Shown piece after piece: positions 1 through 10,700 of a DNA stretch of 64,000 nt. Numbering within the stretch: position 1 is the stretch's first letter; the number at the start of each line of letters is the position of its first letter. A program made the translations under genes and the position numbers. This DNA is from Myrmaecium sp. VS I D KN 1 (Eukaryota > Ascomycota > Dothideomycetes > Valsariales > Valsariaceae), in the NCBI GenBank assembly GCA_019775845.1, contig JADQAV010000008.1:434001-498000 (forward strand), in the 5' to 3' direction. The notes beneath the pieces are model-generated. The model had not been told where the DNA came from. It saw nothing but the letters and a program-made list of their open reading frames with translations, and ran no database searches.

Positions 1-660
1 ATAGGCCTAAATAAGTTCTTATATAATATTAAGGTAAAGGAGTCGCCTATATACTATTTATACCTGGAAAAGTAAGATTAAATACTTATTTATATTCTCT
101 TCTCCTACTCCGCCCTAAATAAAGAAAGGGAGGAAATATAATAAATACTTAAAAAATAGGTAAAGGATATAAGGATACTTCTAAAAGAACTTAATATAAT
201 AAAATATCTAGTTATTTTAATTCTAAAAAGTAGAGTACTTTAGTAATTTAGGCTAGTTAGAGTTAAGGAGGAGGAGGAGGCTCTAAAAAGCCTTTAAGAC
301 TATCTTTAGTTAGTACTAGAGATACCCTAATAAAAGGAATAGTAGGGGAAGCTTGCGGCTTAAGCTAGAAGCTCTATTAGGAGAAGCTCTAGTAATTAAT
401 AATACTTATAAGTAGTAGCTAACCGCAAAACTACTAGACCCCCCTATTAGAGGCTATAAACCCCCGTAAATAAGTAGTAGAGAGGCTAGGAAAAACTAAT
501 AATAAATATAAGGACTCGCCCCTATATCCTAGACGCCTATAACTAGAAGAAATAATAAAATAAAGGGACCGGGGTAAGCGCTAGGGATAAAGAGGCGAGC
601 CCTAAAAGAGGAGATAATAGGGGATACTTATAGGTACTTAAACACTAATTAGCGCGAACC
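1..660. repeat. AT-rich RIP-degraded repeat relic
   Basis: The tract is dominated by TA, AG, CT and AA steps, and I find only a handful of TpG or CpA dinucleotides in about 650 bases, whereas sequence after about 660 is normal. Loss of CpA/TpG with gain of TpA is the known signature of repeat-induced point mutation in Pezizomycotina. It is most simply an old, inactivated repeat whose family I cannot name. It continues past the left edge. No intact gene is visible. Confidence 0.75.
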
Positions 661-1984
661 GAAGGCGGGAAAATAGGGTATTTTCGCCAGTAGATAGCGG
701 CCGCGTGACCCTTCGGGTCCCTAGAAGGCCTAATGATAGCTAATCCAATCCAATCCATTCCTTCCCGCGAGTCTCTCTGACAGCCAACCAACCAACCCAC
801 GCATGTGTGAACCACCAAGACGACTCGTTCGTTCGTTCTCCCAGCACACGTCCTCGACAACTTGTCATTCATGGGGGGTGAGCCTCATGACCTATTATTG
901 CTTATGGAGTATGTATATACAGTATGGCATTCATGCTCCACGCTTTTGAACGCTCCATCTGCCATACGCCCATGCAGTCAGTCACTCACTCAGCCACGCG
1001 ATCATCAGGGGCAGGTAACAGGGGTTGAGGGCTGCTGGGGGGCGGCTACATGCCACATGCTGCTACATGCTACCTGTCAAGCTCGCGTTGCCGAGACATG
1101 AGCATGACACGAGGAGGTATGTGCCGTGCTGCTGTGAATTCGCTCTATTATTCTCTGTTTTCTTCCCGGTATTTGCCGTGTCTCTTTCTTTATGTTTTCT
1201 ATCCAAGGACTTTTCGTCTGAAATCTCGCGATGGACTGATGCCCTGCAGCTGCGGCTGCGGGATGGAAGGGGCGGACGGGAAGGCTGACCATGGACGAGG
1301 GTTGGTTATGAACCTGTCCCTGTCTGGGAACCTCTTTCAACATCCCTGGCAGTGACCTCGTCAATAGCGTCCCGCCTGATGAACCCCTCATGCTCCTCCC
1401 GCAGGACAAGCAAGGACTTTCGATCTCTCATGATGAAATGCCATCCACTCCCTCGGAGAACGTGCGATGGATGGCGCGAGGGGGTTGGTTCCCGTCCACC
1501 TATACCAATTAAACAGACATGGTTGCTATAACACCCACGCGGAAAGGAAGGTCAACGCTCCTCACCCGGATTTCACACCAATCAACCCTCCACGCCCTGG
1601 AGATGGTGATCGGCCCGTATACGGACCCGAGCGTACGGTGTTGCTGCAAAGAAGCCAGGTACTGCAGACCCGCTGAGGAGAAGGACCGGCTTCTTCCCTG
1701 CTCTTTCTTTCTCGTTCCGTCGCTACCCCCTCTCTTCATTCTCGCGCGGACCGCATCATGCGTGGTTTTTCCGAACGCTGGACCGTGATCGGTGTCGAAG
1801 ACATGGAGGGGGAGTGACTCGTTGTCACGGTGCGTGTCCATTTCTCCGTCGGGGATTGTATATACTATATATGCGCCTCTCTTCGCTGCCGGGGCTGCAG
1901 ATGTGAGTGGTACGGCCTTCTTCATCCCGGTTCGGCTGCTTTGCCTCGCTCGTTTGGTGCTCTGTCGATCGCTGTTTTGTCAAG
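661..1984. other. Intergenic region, no supported gene
   Basis: Sequence of normal composition between the RIP tract and the Vps62-like gene. Several open frames of 60-140 codons exist on both strands, but none shows a recognisable domain or plausible intron structure. The last few hundred bases presumably hold the promoter of the downstream plus-strand gene. Confidence 0.5.
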
Positions 1985-3319
1985 ATGCATATGAACGTCG
2001 CTGTTCTTGGTGCTTGTGCGGGTTGGTCGACGCTGGTGGCTGCTCTTACACCTCCGGACGGTGTGCCGCAGTATGTGGTTGACTATGGTGGGTATTGCTT
2101 TTACTTTCTTTACGAACATCCAGCAATTTGCTTTCCTCTCCTATTTGTTGTCTTAAACAATCACCTTTTCTCGAGTCACTCTCTTCGTCCTCTTTTCCCG
2201 GACTGCTTCACCCTACTCATCAGGCTCCGCCTCACCCAGCGCCCCTTCTGTACCTTCACCCCGAGGATCCATACCTCCCCGCCTCCCTCCTCAGCCATCT
2301 AAACCACACCACGCCCCGTCTCGCCAACGGCTCCATCCCCTCCAACGCCCCCTCCCCCCTAACCCTGTCCAACCTCGACCAGCTCTCCGCGGACGTCTAC
2401 CTAACCTCCAACGACGACATCACCACCTCTCCTGCCTGGCTCCATGGCATCACGCCCGACAGCACCGGCAGCACCGGCGACGAGCCCAGCGCCGCCGTCA
2501 TCGTCAACGACAAGGGCAACGGCACCGTGGACGCGTTCTACATGTACTTCTACTCCTTCGACTACGGTGGGGTGGTGCTGGGGCAGAATCTAGGTGAGTG
2601 AGGGGCGCGAGCCTTCAAGCATCCCACATCCCTCCATCCTCCCTCTTTCTCTCTTCTTGTTGGAAAGATGGTGAGACGAATGTATCTCAGGCAACCACGT
2701 CGGCGATTGGGAGCACAACATGATCCGCTTCGACGCCGGGGTGCCGAAGTGGGTCTGGTACAGCCAGCACTCCAACGGCGAGGCGTTCGCCTACGACGTC
2801 CTGGAAAAGTCCGGGCCCAGAGTAAGCTCCTTAGTCTCCTTCCTTCTCTCTCTCATAAGCATCCCAAACGGTAACACCTACCCTCCCCAGCCCTTAGTAT
2901 ACGTCGCCAACGGCACGCACGCCAACTACGCCATCCCCGGCACCCACGACCACACGATCCCGGACGTGAACCTGCCCGACCCCCTCCTGCTCGTCGACCA
3001 GACCTCCGCCGCCGGCCCGCTCTACGACCCCGCCCTCTCCGCCGCCTACTACGCCTACACGCCCTCATCCAACGACCCGCCCGCCGCCAGCGACTTCGCC
3101 GCCTACGACGCCAGCGCTGCGCCGACGGGCTGGCTCGGCTTCGCGGGCCGCTGGGGCGATCTGCAGTACCCGGATAGCGATCCGAGGCAGGAGAATTTCT
3201 TTGGGTTTCATCGGTTTGAGACGGGGCCGACGGGGCCGGGGCAGAAGCAGTTAAATCGTACGGAGGTTTGCCCGGATAATGGGGTTTTGTGTGTGTATCG
3301 GGTCGTGTTAGGCCCGTGA
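1985..3319 (+). CDS. VPS62: Vps62-like secreted/vacuolar protein
   Basis: Exons 1985-2087, 2240-2593, 2691-2821 and 2891-3319 give a protein of about 338 residues. The start MHMNVAVLGA is followed by a short hydrophobic stretch consistent with a signal peptide. Family hallmarks are YAPLLYLHPEDPY just after intron 1, GNHVGDWEHNMIRF after intron 2, and PLVYVANGTHANYA at the start of exon 4, all as in fungal Vps62-type proteins. In yeast, Vps62 was implicated in vacuolar protein sorting, but the molecular function of the family is unclear. The C-terminal part holds the WGD(L)QYPD segment and ends in CVYRVVLGP. Intron borders were fixed by joining conserved motifs across GT-AG sites (donors GTGGGT, GTGAGT and GTAAGC). 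The downstream neighbour runs convergently, with only about 50 bases between stop codons. The family call is confident; the exact start is less so. Confidence 0.85.
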
Positions 3320-3368
3320 GAAGGGGTAATATAGGGGGGAATGGAGGAGGGGGGAGAGTCCAGACCGC

Positions 3369-4681
3369 TCAGAAAAACCCGCGCTCGAGTTGCGGGGAAA
3401 TATCAAAGTCCAAGGCAGGTGGCAACGCATCGACTGCAGAGCATATGAACTGGAAATGCTCCGGAGCCCATAAATCCTGCACGTTATAAACAAACGTCGG
3501 TGTCTCCCACCGCTTATCTCCCAGCAATGTGACTGAGAAATCGAATTTGGCGATCGCACACAGATGATACGTGGTCTCTTCCCGGTCAACGAAGGGATAA
3601 TGGCCGTAGATCCTCACGGCCTCATCGTCGTGCGAAATCGAAAAGCCTAGGATTTTCCGGTGGAGCTCTTGCTCTCGGCCCACGAGGCGGAAAAGCGTGA
3701 CCAACGCTCGCAATCCAATGGTCTGGCTGACAGCATTCTGTCGGTCGGCAACGTCGAGGGCTGTCGTTCCACATGTTACTTCGGCAGTGAAGAATGGGAA
3801 GCACATGTCATATGTGGCAGCGAACAGAGACTCCTCATCCATCCGAGCTCCAATGAAAGGTTGCAGTTTCCGCAGCTGTTCACGACTGAATGCTTCTCGA
3901 TGAAACCCAAGACCATAATCAGGTTGTGGACGACGTCCACAACACCGGACTGCGTTGATCCAGCTCGCATCGATGGTCTCATTGAGGATGTTGAGATGTT
4001 CCGCTCCGCAGAGTGCTCGGATCTTGGCTGAAGGAACCAACTCCGGTAGTATATAGCGTACGACCGTCGCCTTATTTTGGCCCTTCACTATCTTGCATAC
4101 CTTAGGAAAGATGTCGTCAGAAAACAGTGTGTCCTCTGGCAGCTTTTGCGGGGTTTTCAGAAGGTTCTGACAAAGCTCCCTGCTTTCGGCAGTAATGCCC
4201 TCTTCATGGTCATCCATGAAGCTACCACACTCTTTGAGTTCGTTCTGGACCCATACATCTCTGTACGAATTCCTCTCTGACAAGGGGTTCTGGTCGCCTG
4301 AGGAAGCCGTGTCCGCGAGGAGGCTACTTGATGAACGCTCGCGCGCACGTGGAGATGATCGTCGCCTTGCTAGCGCACTAGACACGTAGTTCTCTCGAAA
4401 GCTCTCCATTGCTCTTTCTTGAACCTCGGAGGGCCAATTCCCTGTTCTCTCCAGTAACTGATTCTGCTGTTCTTGATATTGGTTGATACACCGTTTCGAT
4501 CCTGATCAAGCCTTTCCTTCATCTCAGGCGAGGAGGCTCGCGTGCATTTCGGCTCTGGCGATAGCTCTAAGGCTACGTCTTCGTCGTGTCGTTTTCGTTT
4601 CGATTGAGCAGTGAAGAACCCCTGAGGGCCTCGTATGCGCTGGCCTTCTGGAGCGTCTCCAAACGCAAAGGCGCTGGCCAT
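3369..4681 (-). pseudogene. DUF7924 protein gene with an apparent frameshift
   Basis: The long frame (3369 up to about 4440) encodes the conserved body of the fungal DUF7924 family: PSAKIRALCGAEHLNIL, RPQPDYGLGF, TAEVTCGTTALDVADRQNA, FSISHDDEAVRIYGHYP and a LDFDISP ending. The N-terminal part, starting with MASAFAFGD at 4681, is open in another frame and reaches the family's YWREQG motif; the expected continuation NWPSEV lies one frame over, with only one base missing around 4440. So either the gene carries a single-base deletion or the assembly has an error there; I see no intron that would join the frames. The function of DUF7924 is unknown. Family members are usually about 400-450 residues, which the joined parts would match. 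The AT-rich spacer to the right may reflect a repeat-influenced neighbourhood. Confidence 0.7.
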
Positions 4682-5223
4682 GGTGACTGGAAAGGAGGAA
4701 AAGCAAGCCTTCTCATGTTACCGCTAAGATATAGATCTTGAGCAAGCGATAGTAGCCAGTTTTGAGAAGGAGGTTGGTAACTTGAAAACTTCAGGCTGAG
4801 AAGCGCGCTTAGTCAGCGTTATACCTCGCGTTTGCTTCGGTAACTGGGAACTCTCACAACCTCCGAGACCCGCAGTTGCGAAGCCAGTGGTTGGCGTATT
4901 ATTTTCGACAGGGCGTAAGGCAACAAGGGGCCCTTAATATTAATCAACGATATCAGCTGGCGTACATTTATAGGTTTATTCTAATTATAAAGGCCTATTT
5001 TACATATATACTTTGAACCCTCTAAAATAAATGTCTTTTTTCTATATATACTTCTTTCGGTAATCCGTTGATGAGGAAATATGAGAATAAACCTAATATA
5101 ATCGGAATTGTGGAAAGCTAGCTTATTTTAAGGTGACCAAATCCTTGAATTTTCTACTTGACATCATTACTTTTTCCCCAAGTCTTTTTTTCCTTTCCTC
5201 GCTCCACTGCTTCCATCGATCAA
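4682..5223. other. Spacer with AT-rich core (about 4930-5130)
   Basis: The first half looks like a normal promoter for the DUF7924 gene. From about 4930 to 5130 the sequence is AT-rich with many TATA and TTTA steps and could be a short RIP-affected remnant. There is no coding potential. Confidence 0.5.
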
Positions 5224-6311
5224 TCAATGCCAGTACTTCCACGCCCTGCCCCGGACGCGCTCCCACGCCGCATCCAGCGCCTGCAGCACATCCTCCGGCA
5301 ACGGGCCCTTCTCGAGATCGTCCAGGTTGCGGTCGAGATGGGCGGTGCTGCTCGCGCCGATGATGATGGCGTCGCCCTGCTGCCGGGTGAGGAGGGAGTG
5401 ATGGGCCAGCCAGCGCAGGGCGCACTCGGCCTCGGACAGGCCGTGCGGCCGGGCGGCGGCGCGGACGAGGTCGAGGGCGTCGAAGTAGGCGTCGTTCCAG
5501 TAGCGGGCGCGGTAGGCGCCGCCCTGCCAGGTGGTCGGGTCGAAGCGGGACGTGCGTTCGATCTCGGTTTCGGACTGGTCGCGGCGGTAGCGGTCGGTGA
5601 GGTAGCCGCCGGCGAGGGGGTTGTAGGCGTAGAAGGCGAGGCCGTACCGGCGCAGGCAGGGGAACAGCTCCGGCTCGACGGCGCGGTGGACGGCGTTGTA
5701 GATGCCCTGGTAGACGACCGGCTTGACCCAGCCGTGCCGCTCGCAGAGCTCGCAGATCTGCGCCACCTCCCAGGCCATGTAGTTGGAGATGCCGAAGCGG
5801 TCGAAGAGGCCTTCCCGGTGGAGCGCGTCGACCTCCCGCAGCGTCTCCTCGAACGGCGTCGTCCGGTCCGGCCCGTGCAGGTACCACATGTCGACATTGT
5901 CGGCCTTGAGCGCCGACAGGCTCCGCCGCAGGTTCTCCCGCAGGTGATCCGGCCGGTGCGTCCACTCCTCCGCGCCGCGCATGTCCTTGCCCGCGGTCGG
6001 GTAGAACTTGGTGTCCATGACGAGGCCGCGCTTCTGCCACTCGAGCGCGCCGAGGAACTCCTCGGATGAACCGCCGCCGTAGAAGCGCGCCGTGTCGACC
6101 TCGTTGTGTCCGTGGGCTTGGAAGATGTCGAGCAACGCAGCGGATTTGGGCAACGTGTGCACGCGGGTTTGCTCGACGCCTAGGATTGACAACCACAATC
6201 AGTTCGCTGGTGGCAATAAATTAGTGTTTAAAGAACGAAACTGTTACCTTCTTTGCCCAGGGTCATAGCCCCGAAGACGATATTGACCGCGGTCTTCTGT
6301 TCGGAAGTCAT
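5224..6311 (-). CDS. Aldo-keto reductase, AKR7 (aflatoxin aldehyde reductase) type
   Basis: Two exons, 6311-6248 and 6179-5224, encode about 339 residues, the normal length for AKR7. Exon 1 gives MTSEQKTAVNIVFGAMTLGK; the split glycine joins to GVEQTRVH. The active-site pattern of aldo-keto reductases is present: Asp and Tyr in EVDTARFYGG, Lys in DTKFYP, and His in WYLHGPD. NADPH-dependent reduction of aldehydes and ketones, such as succinic semialdehyde or mycotoxin dialdehydes, is known for AKR7 enzymes; the actual substrate here cannot be read from sequence. The C-terminal part holds GDAIIIGASSTAHLDRNL, the usual cofactor-phosphate-binding segment. The intron is about 68 nt with donor GTAACA. 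No secondary-metabolite genes flank it, so a general detoxification role is more likely than a pathway role. Confidence 0.92.
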
Positions 6312-7049
6312 GGTGATTGGAGCGGCGTCAAGAAGTGTACAAGCCGGTTGGGAGGAGGAGGAGGACAATGAGAGAGGCACTTAAATTAGTCCTGTCAGAG
6401 GGGGCACCGGGCTGACTTATATAGCTCGCTCACAGACATCGTCACCATCGTACAACTGAGTTCGGAAGATGGATAATTATATCCATGGGCAATCCCCGGA
6501 GGTAAGCAGAGAGAGCAAGAGCTATAGCGGGGCGTGCGGGGTTAGGAGTTAACAGCTTGCGTTGGGGCCGAGGCGGGCACCGGGCTTTCGACCAATAAGC
6601 GGCCGCGAGGCTGACAGCTACCATCTCCGTGGATGAGTGCACTTAACATTATCCTTGTGTTACTCTTACCTTGACGTGGTAATGACTAAGGAGCGGAGGC
6701 TGGCTAACTCTCGAGAAGGCCCAGTCGAGGGCCTCCGAGAGGAAATAGTCGGGAGTCATCGTTGTTGTGGCTGAATATTTACGCTGGGAAGGAGGAAAGA
6801 AGTATCAGAAGATAAAGTGAAAAATTGTGACACCGTCAGATTGTTCACCAAAGACACCTGATCCCGTCGTACGACGTTAAATTAGACCTCGATCTGCCCT
6901 CGATTGAGATAGAAGCCCAGAGAAAAGATCCCCGCGCCATTTCATCTCAAGAAATCCAATCGAACCCATCGCCTCAAAGCCTCATCCCCCCCTCTACCCC
7001 AGCATATCCTCTCCTCATCTACTAATTAACCCCCCTCCTCATCTACTAG
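6312..7049. other. Intergenic region, nothing recognisable
   Basis: Contains the presumed promoter of the aldo-keto reductase gene on the right of its start, and the 3' end of the double-Myb gene. A 24-base direct duplication at 7012-7059 is listed separately. Confidence 0.5.
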
Positions 7050-7059
7050 TTAACCCCCC
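7012..7059. repeat. 24-bp tandem duplication across the stop of the Myb gene
   Basis: Two adjacent copies of tcctcatctactaRttaacc followed by four more C (7012-7035 and 7036-7059) differ at one base (R). The second copy carries the stop codon of the double-Myb gene, and the first reproduces the same stop context in the 3' flank. The C-run after TTAA resembles C-strand telomere-like sequence, which may be chance. Confidence 0.8.
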
Positions 7060-9478
7060 TCCTCGTCCACCACAGCTTCCAACCGCATCTCCGGCGGCAG
7101 CGGCGGGAGCGTGACCGGCGCCACCACCGTCGTCGTCGTCGTTGAAGCGCTCATCCTCGAGCTCACCCCTCCGGCGGAGGGCGCGAGCTTGCTGCTCAAG
7201 CTGGGCAAGATGTTACTGCCGCCGGCGCCTGCTGCGCCGGTCAAGGATGAGGCTGAAGTGGTGCTGAGACCCAGGCCCGGTTGGGGTTTAGGCGGGGTGA
7301 CCGAGGCGCGCGACGACGGAAGCGTGGTGGGGGGAGGTTTGCTGTTGAGCGCAGGAGCGGGCGCGGTGGGGTAGTACGGGGGCGGGGGCGGAGGCGGGAG
7401 GGAGTAGAAGTTGGACCATGTGGGCCGGTTGAGGGTGGCTTGGGGGTTGATGTGTAGGCTGTCGAGGGGTGTGAGGAGGTTGAGGCTGGTGAGAGGGGGG
7501 AAAATGGTCTCTGTCGCGGGGCCGGTGGCGGTGGTGGTAGTGGGAGGAGGAGGGAAGTGGTTGCTGCTCCCGGAGGGGTTGGACGGATTTTGGTCCGCCC
7601 AGTGGAAGATGTCTCGGCTCAGGATGACGGGGCCGTAGTCATCGTCGCCGAGATCGTCGGCGCCGGGCAGTCCGTCTGTAAACCGGTCCGCGAAAGGCTC
7701 GTGGAAGGCGGGGAGAAGGGGCTCTAAGGGAACGCTGCGGTGGGGCTTGTACGCATCCTCGAGGTTGCTGCTGAGCTGGAGATTGTTCAAGGCAAGCGCC
7801 GGCACGCCAGAGCGGACATCCGCAGCGGATACAATACCATCGGACGATGTCCGCTCCGTTCCCATGTGCGAGCTCTCAGGATTGTCGCCCTCTTCCTCCA
7901 GCTTCGACCCGTCCTTGAACCTGACCTTGTAACCGGCCTCGGCATACTTCTGCGGAAACCGGTTCCGGAACCGGTCCCGCAGGTCAGTAGGCAGCCGATG
8001 CGGGAACTTATCCTTGAAGGCGAGCTCGGGGTCCTTGAGGATCTTGTTCCAGGAAGAGCCGTGCTTGAAAAATCCCTGAAGCAAGGCCTCGTCCTCTTCG
8101 CTGGTGAACTCACGCCTTTCACGGCGTCTGCTCTTGGCAAACGGTTCTTGGATCCCCAGTCGAGCGAGGTCCTCGGCCGCTTTTTGAGCCGTTACCGTGC
8201 GCCGCCGCCGGGTGGCTTTGGTGGTTTCGGAAGGGATGCCTTGAGTCCCCGAATGCATGACATTGGACACAGCGTTTTCCCTCATGGAGCCATCATCAGG
8301 CAACCGATGCTTGCGATACTGATCCGGACAGCAGCTGCGGAACCTAAAGACATGAAAACATTAACATAATACTTTCAGGAGGCTACCAGAAGGAACACAC
8401 ACCTATCCTTAAGATCCACCGGCGCTCTCGCATTGAAGTGATAATCCGGACACTCGAGGATCCTCTTCCAGCTGCCAATCCCGAACCTCGAGACGCCCTT
8501 CAGCAGATCCTCCGTCTCCTGGTCCGTCCACCTGTTCCGCTTCTTATACTTTGGTTTGGCGGCATCCTCGCCTTCCTTGGTCGGGGTCCTGTCCACATCT
8601 TCCGCGTTCCTCTCGCCTCCCGTCTCTGGGCTCCGTGCGTTCTTGCTGGGCGTATCCTGACCCTCCAACGACGGTGGTTGCGCAGCGTCCGAAGGCACCT
8701 CAAGCCTATCGACTTCCGGCAAGTTCCCTCGCAAGCCGCTAGTAGACGCAGTGATAGGCGGGAACAACCTCGCATCCGGCGGAGGCTGATGGAGGCCCTG
8801 CAGCAGCGGGGGGATCCGCGGCCGTCTCGTCGCATTCTTCGGCTGATGCGGCTTCGGCAGCGTCAGCGTCCGCGTCTCGTTGCTGCTCGTTGCGATCTTG
8901 CGGCGTTTGTGCCGGGCGCCGGATTGGGGCACTGCCGCCACCGCCGCTGCCGCCGTCGGAGGATGCGGCTCGAGGAGGAGGTCGAGAGGGAAGTTCCCCG
9001 CGTGGGCGACGCGGCCGCTCAGTTGCTCGTCGCCGACGAGCGCAGTGCCCGCCATGCCCGCGTCCTGCGCGGCATCATACAAGGTCTCCTCGGTAGTGTT
9101 GAGCACGTTCGAGATCGGGACGCCGGATCTGCGGTCATTGCCCGCGCCAGCTCTCTTCGGGCGGTGACGGTCCGGCCGTTCGTGTTCGTCCGACACTACG
9201 TGAAGTTGCCGTTGGGGGGCACCGGCCGCTCCGCCCGTCCACTGGCTCTGGGAGGTTTCCCGCAGCCCATCCTGCAGGCCATTGGTGCCAGCGCTGCCGA
9301 AGACGTTGTTGGCCTGGCCGGGATCTGGAGAACGGCGGGCCGGATCGATGGTGACCGGTTCGAGGGGCGCCGGGCCGTGTCGACGGTGCGCCCGCGACGG
9401 AAGCGGATTCGGGCTTTGATCGAAGAAGGGACGGTCGACTAGGAATACATCATCAGGTAGGGAGACGCGCTGGTCCAT
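7050..9478 (-). CDS. TAY1: Double telobox Myb protein, Tay1/Teb1 type
   Basis: Exons 9478-8403 and 8343-7050 give about 789 residues from the first in-frame ATG (MDQRVSLPDD). The open frame extends 23 codons further upstream without an ATG, so an additional 5' exon is possible. Two Myb/SANT domains are clear: about residues 315-375 (NRWTDQETEDLLKGV, then VDLKDRFRS, the phase-2 intron splitting the last Arg of KDR) and about 435-492 (REFTSEEDEALLQGF, then TDLRDRFRN). The VDLKDR(F)R pattern is the telobox of proteins that bind double-stranded TTAGGG-like repeats. Two such domains in one protein are known from Yarrowia Tay1 (telomere binding) and fission yeast Teb1 (binds the same motif in promoters). 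The N-terminal 300 residues and the Pro/Ser/Thr-rich C-terminus look disordered. A nuclear telomeric or transcriptional role is inferred from the domains. The neighbours are unrelated. Confidence 0.8.
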
Positions 9479-9964
9479 AAGATAGCTCCGACCTCGTATG
9501 CTGCGGGGTGAGGACGGGGAGGTGCTGACGGATGATGGAAGGGCCACGCCTGTTGCGGTTTAGCCCCTGGGTTCAGGCCAGAAAGGTGGCGGGACACAGG
9601 GCTGAAGTGATCAGCCCCTCCTCCGCGAATCCGCTCTCAACCACGACACCCTGATGCGCGAGGCTACAACACCTTCTTGCGATAGCGACTATTGACCGAC
9701 ATGATGTGAGCAAAACACTTCAGATACGACAATGGAAGACTCTGAAACAATCGTGTATATTTGTATGTCTAACAGATCTAATTCTTGGTGGTATTGAGCG
9801 GGGTGGCACCATGTGCCGATATTATCCGGACCTCCCCCAAGAGATCGGGAAACAGCGCACTTATTTTTCTTGAAACTCTACTCTGGAGGAAAGAACGCGG
9901 AGAGATCATGATCCGCTCTATCCGTGTGCCGTCTATCGTGGGGACGAGAGGAAAAGAAAGTCGT
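9479..9964. other. Intergenic region, no gene seen
   Basis: Holds the presumed promoter and possible 5' exon of the double-Myb gene (an acceptor-like CAG lies just before the open frame near 9552) and the 3' flank of the peroxiredoxin gene. Confidence 0.4.
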
Positions 9965-10700
9965 TTAGTGCTTGGAGAAGTACTCCTTGCTGCCGACGGG
10001 GTCGGCCTTGATGGTGTCCTGACCGGGGTTCCAGTTGGCAGGGCACACCTCACCGTACTTCTCGGTGAACTGGAAGGCATCGATGAGACGGATGGTCTCC
10101 TCGACGCTGCGGCCGACGGGAAGGTCGTTGATGGTGATCTATAGCCGGGTATGTTAGCCTACCACCCTTGTGTCTTCAGCAGAAGTTCTGATCCTGACGT
10201 ACCTGGCGGACAACACCGTTGGGGTCGATGATGAAGAGGCCACGGAGAGCGATGCCCTCCTCCTCGAGGAGGACGCCGTAAGCCTTGCTCAGCTTGTGGT
10301 TCTTGTCGCTGATGAGGGGGATCTTGATCGAGCCGAGACCGCCGTCCTTGCGGGAGGCGTTGGCCCAGGCGAGCAAGCTGTACTCGGAGTCGGTGGAGGC
10401 GAAGGCGACCTCAGCACCACGGGACTTGAACTGCTCGACGGCATCGCTGTAGGCGATGATCTCGGTGGGGCAGACAAAGGTCCAGGCCATGGGGATGAAG
10501 CCAAGGACGAACCACTTGCCCTTGTACTGGTCGAGGGAGACCTCTGTAGGAGAGTCGGGTTAGCATGCCATCGGCGTAGTGGTAAAGTGGGGTCCTGCGA
10601 GCTGGCAGGACAGGTGGAACGGCGAAAGCTTACCCTCGAAGGTACCGTCAACGACAGCGGTGGAGGTGAACTGGGGAGCGGGGTGCTGAACGCGAGCCAT
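9965..10700 (-). CDS. TSA1: Typical 2-Cys peroxiredoxin (thioredoxin peroxidase)
   Basis: Exons 10700-10634, 10543-10203 and 10138-9965 give 193 residues. The peroxidatic cysteine sits in TFVCPTEI (about C47) and the resolving cysteine in GEVCPANW (about C168), which defines a typical dimeric 2-Cys enzyme reduced by thioredoxin. The catalytic region also shows [17 protein letters not shown] and [14 protein letters not shown], the latter ending exactly at intron 2. The tail ends in KEYFSKH, so the YF motif linked to hyperoxidation sensitivity is present; GGLG is the other half of that pair. It removes hydrogen peroxide and alkyl hydroperoxides in the cytosol, and overoxidised forms act as chaperones in yeast. 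Introns are 90 and 64 nt with consensus ends. The start gives [19 protein letters not shown], the usual family N-terminus. Confidence 0.95.

Noticed and set aside
1509-1925. 138-codon open frame on the minus strand
   Set aside because: No domain, no neighbouring exons with matching phase, and it overlaps other equally long frames.
5158-6069. Long plus-strand frame opposite the aldo-keto reductase
   Set aside because: It is the mirror of a GC-rich coding region; the minus strand carries the conserved family motifs.
8438-9442. 334-codon plus-strand frame
   Set aside because: Shadow of the double-Myb gene, with Arg-rich composition and no motifs.
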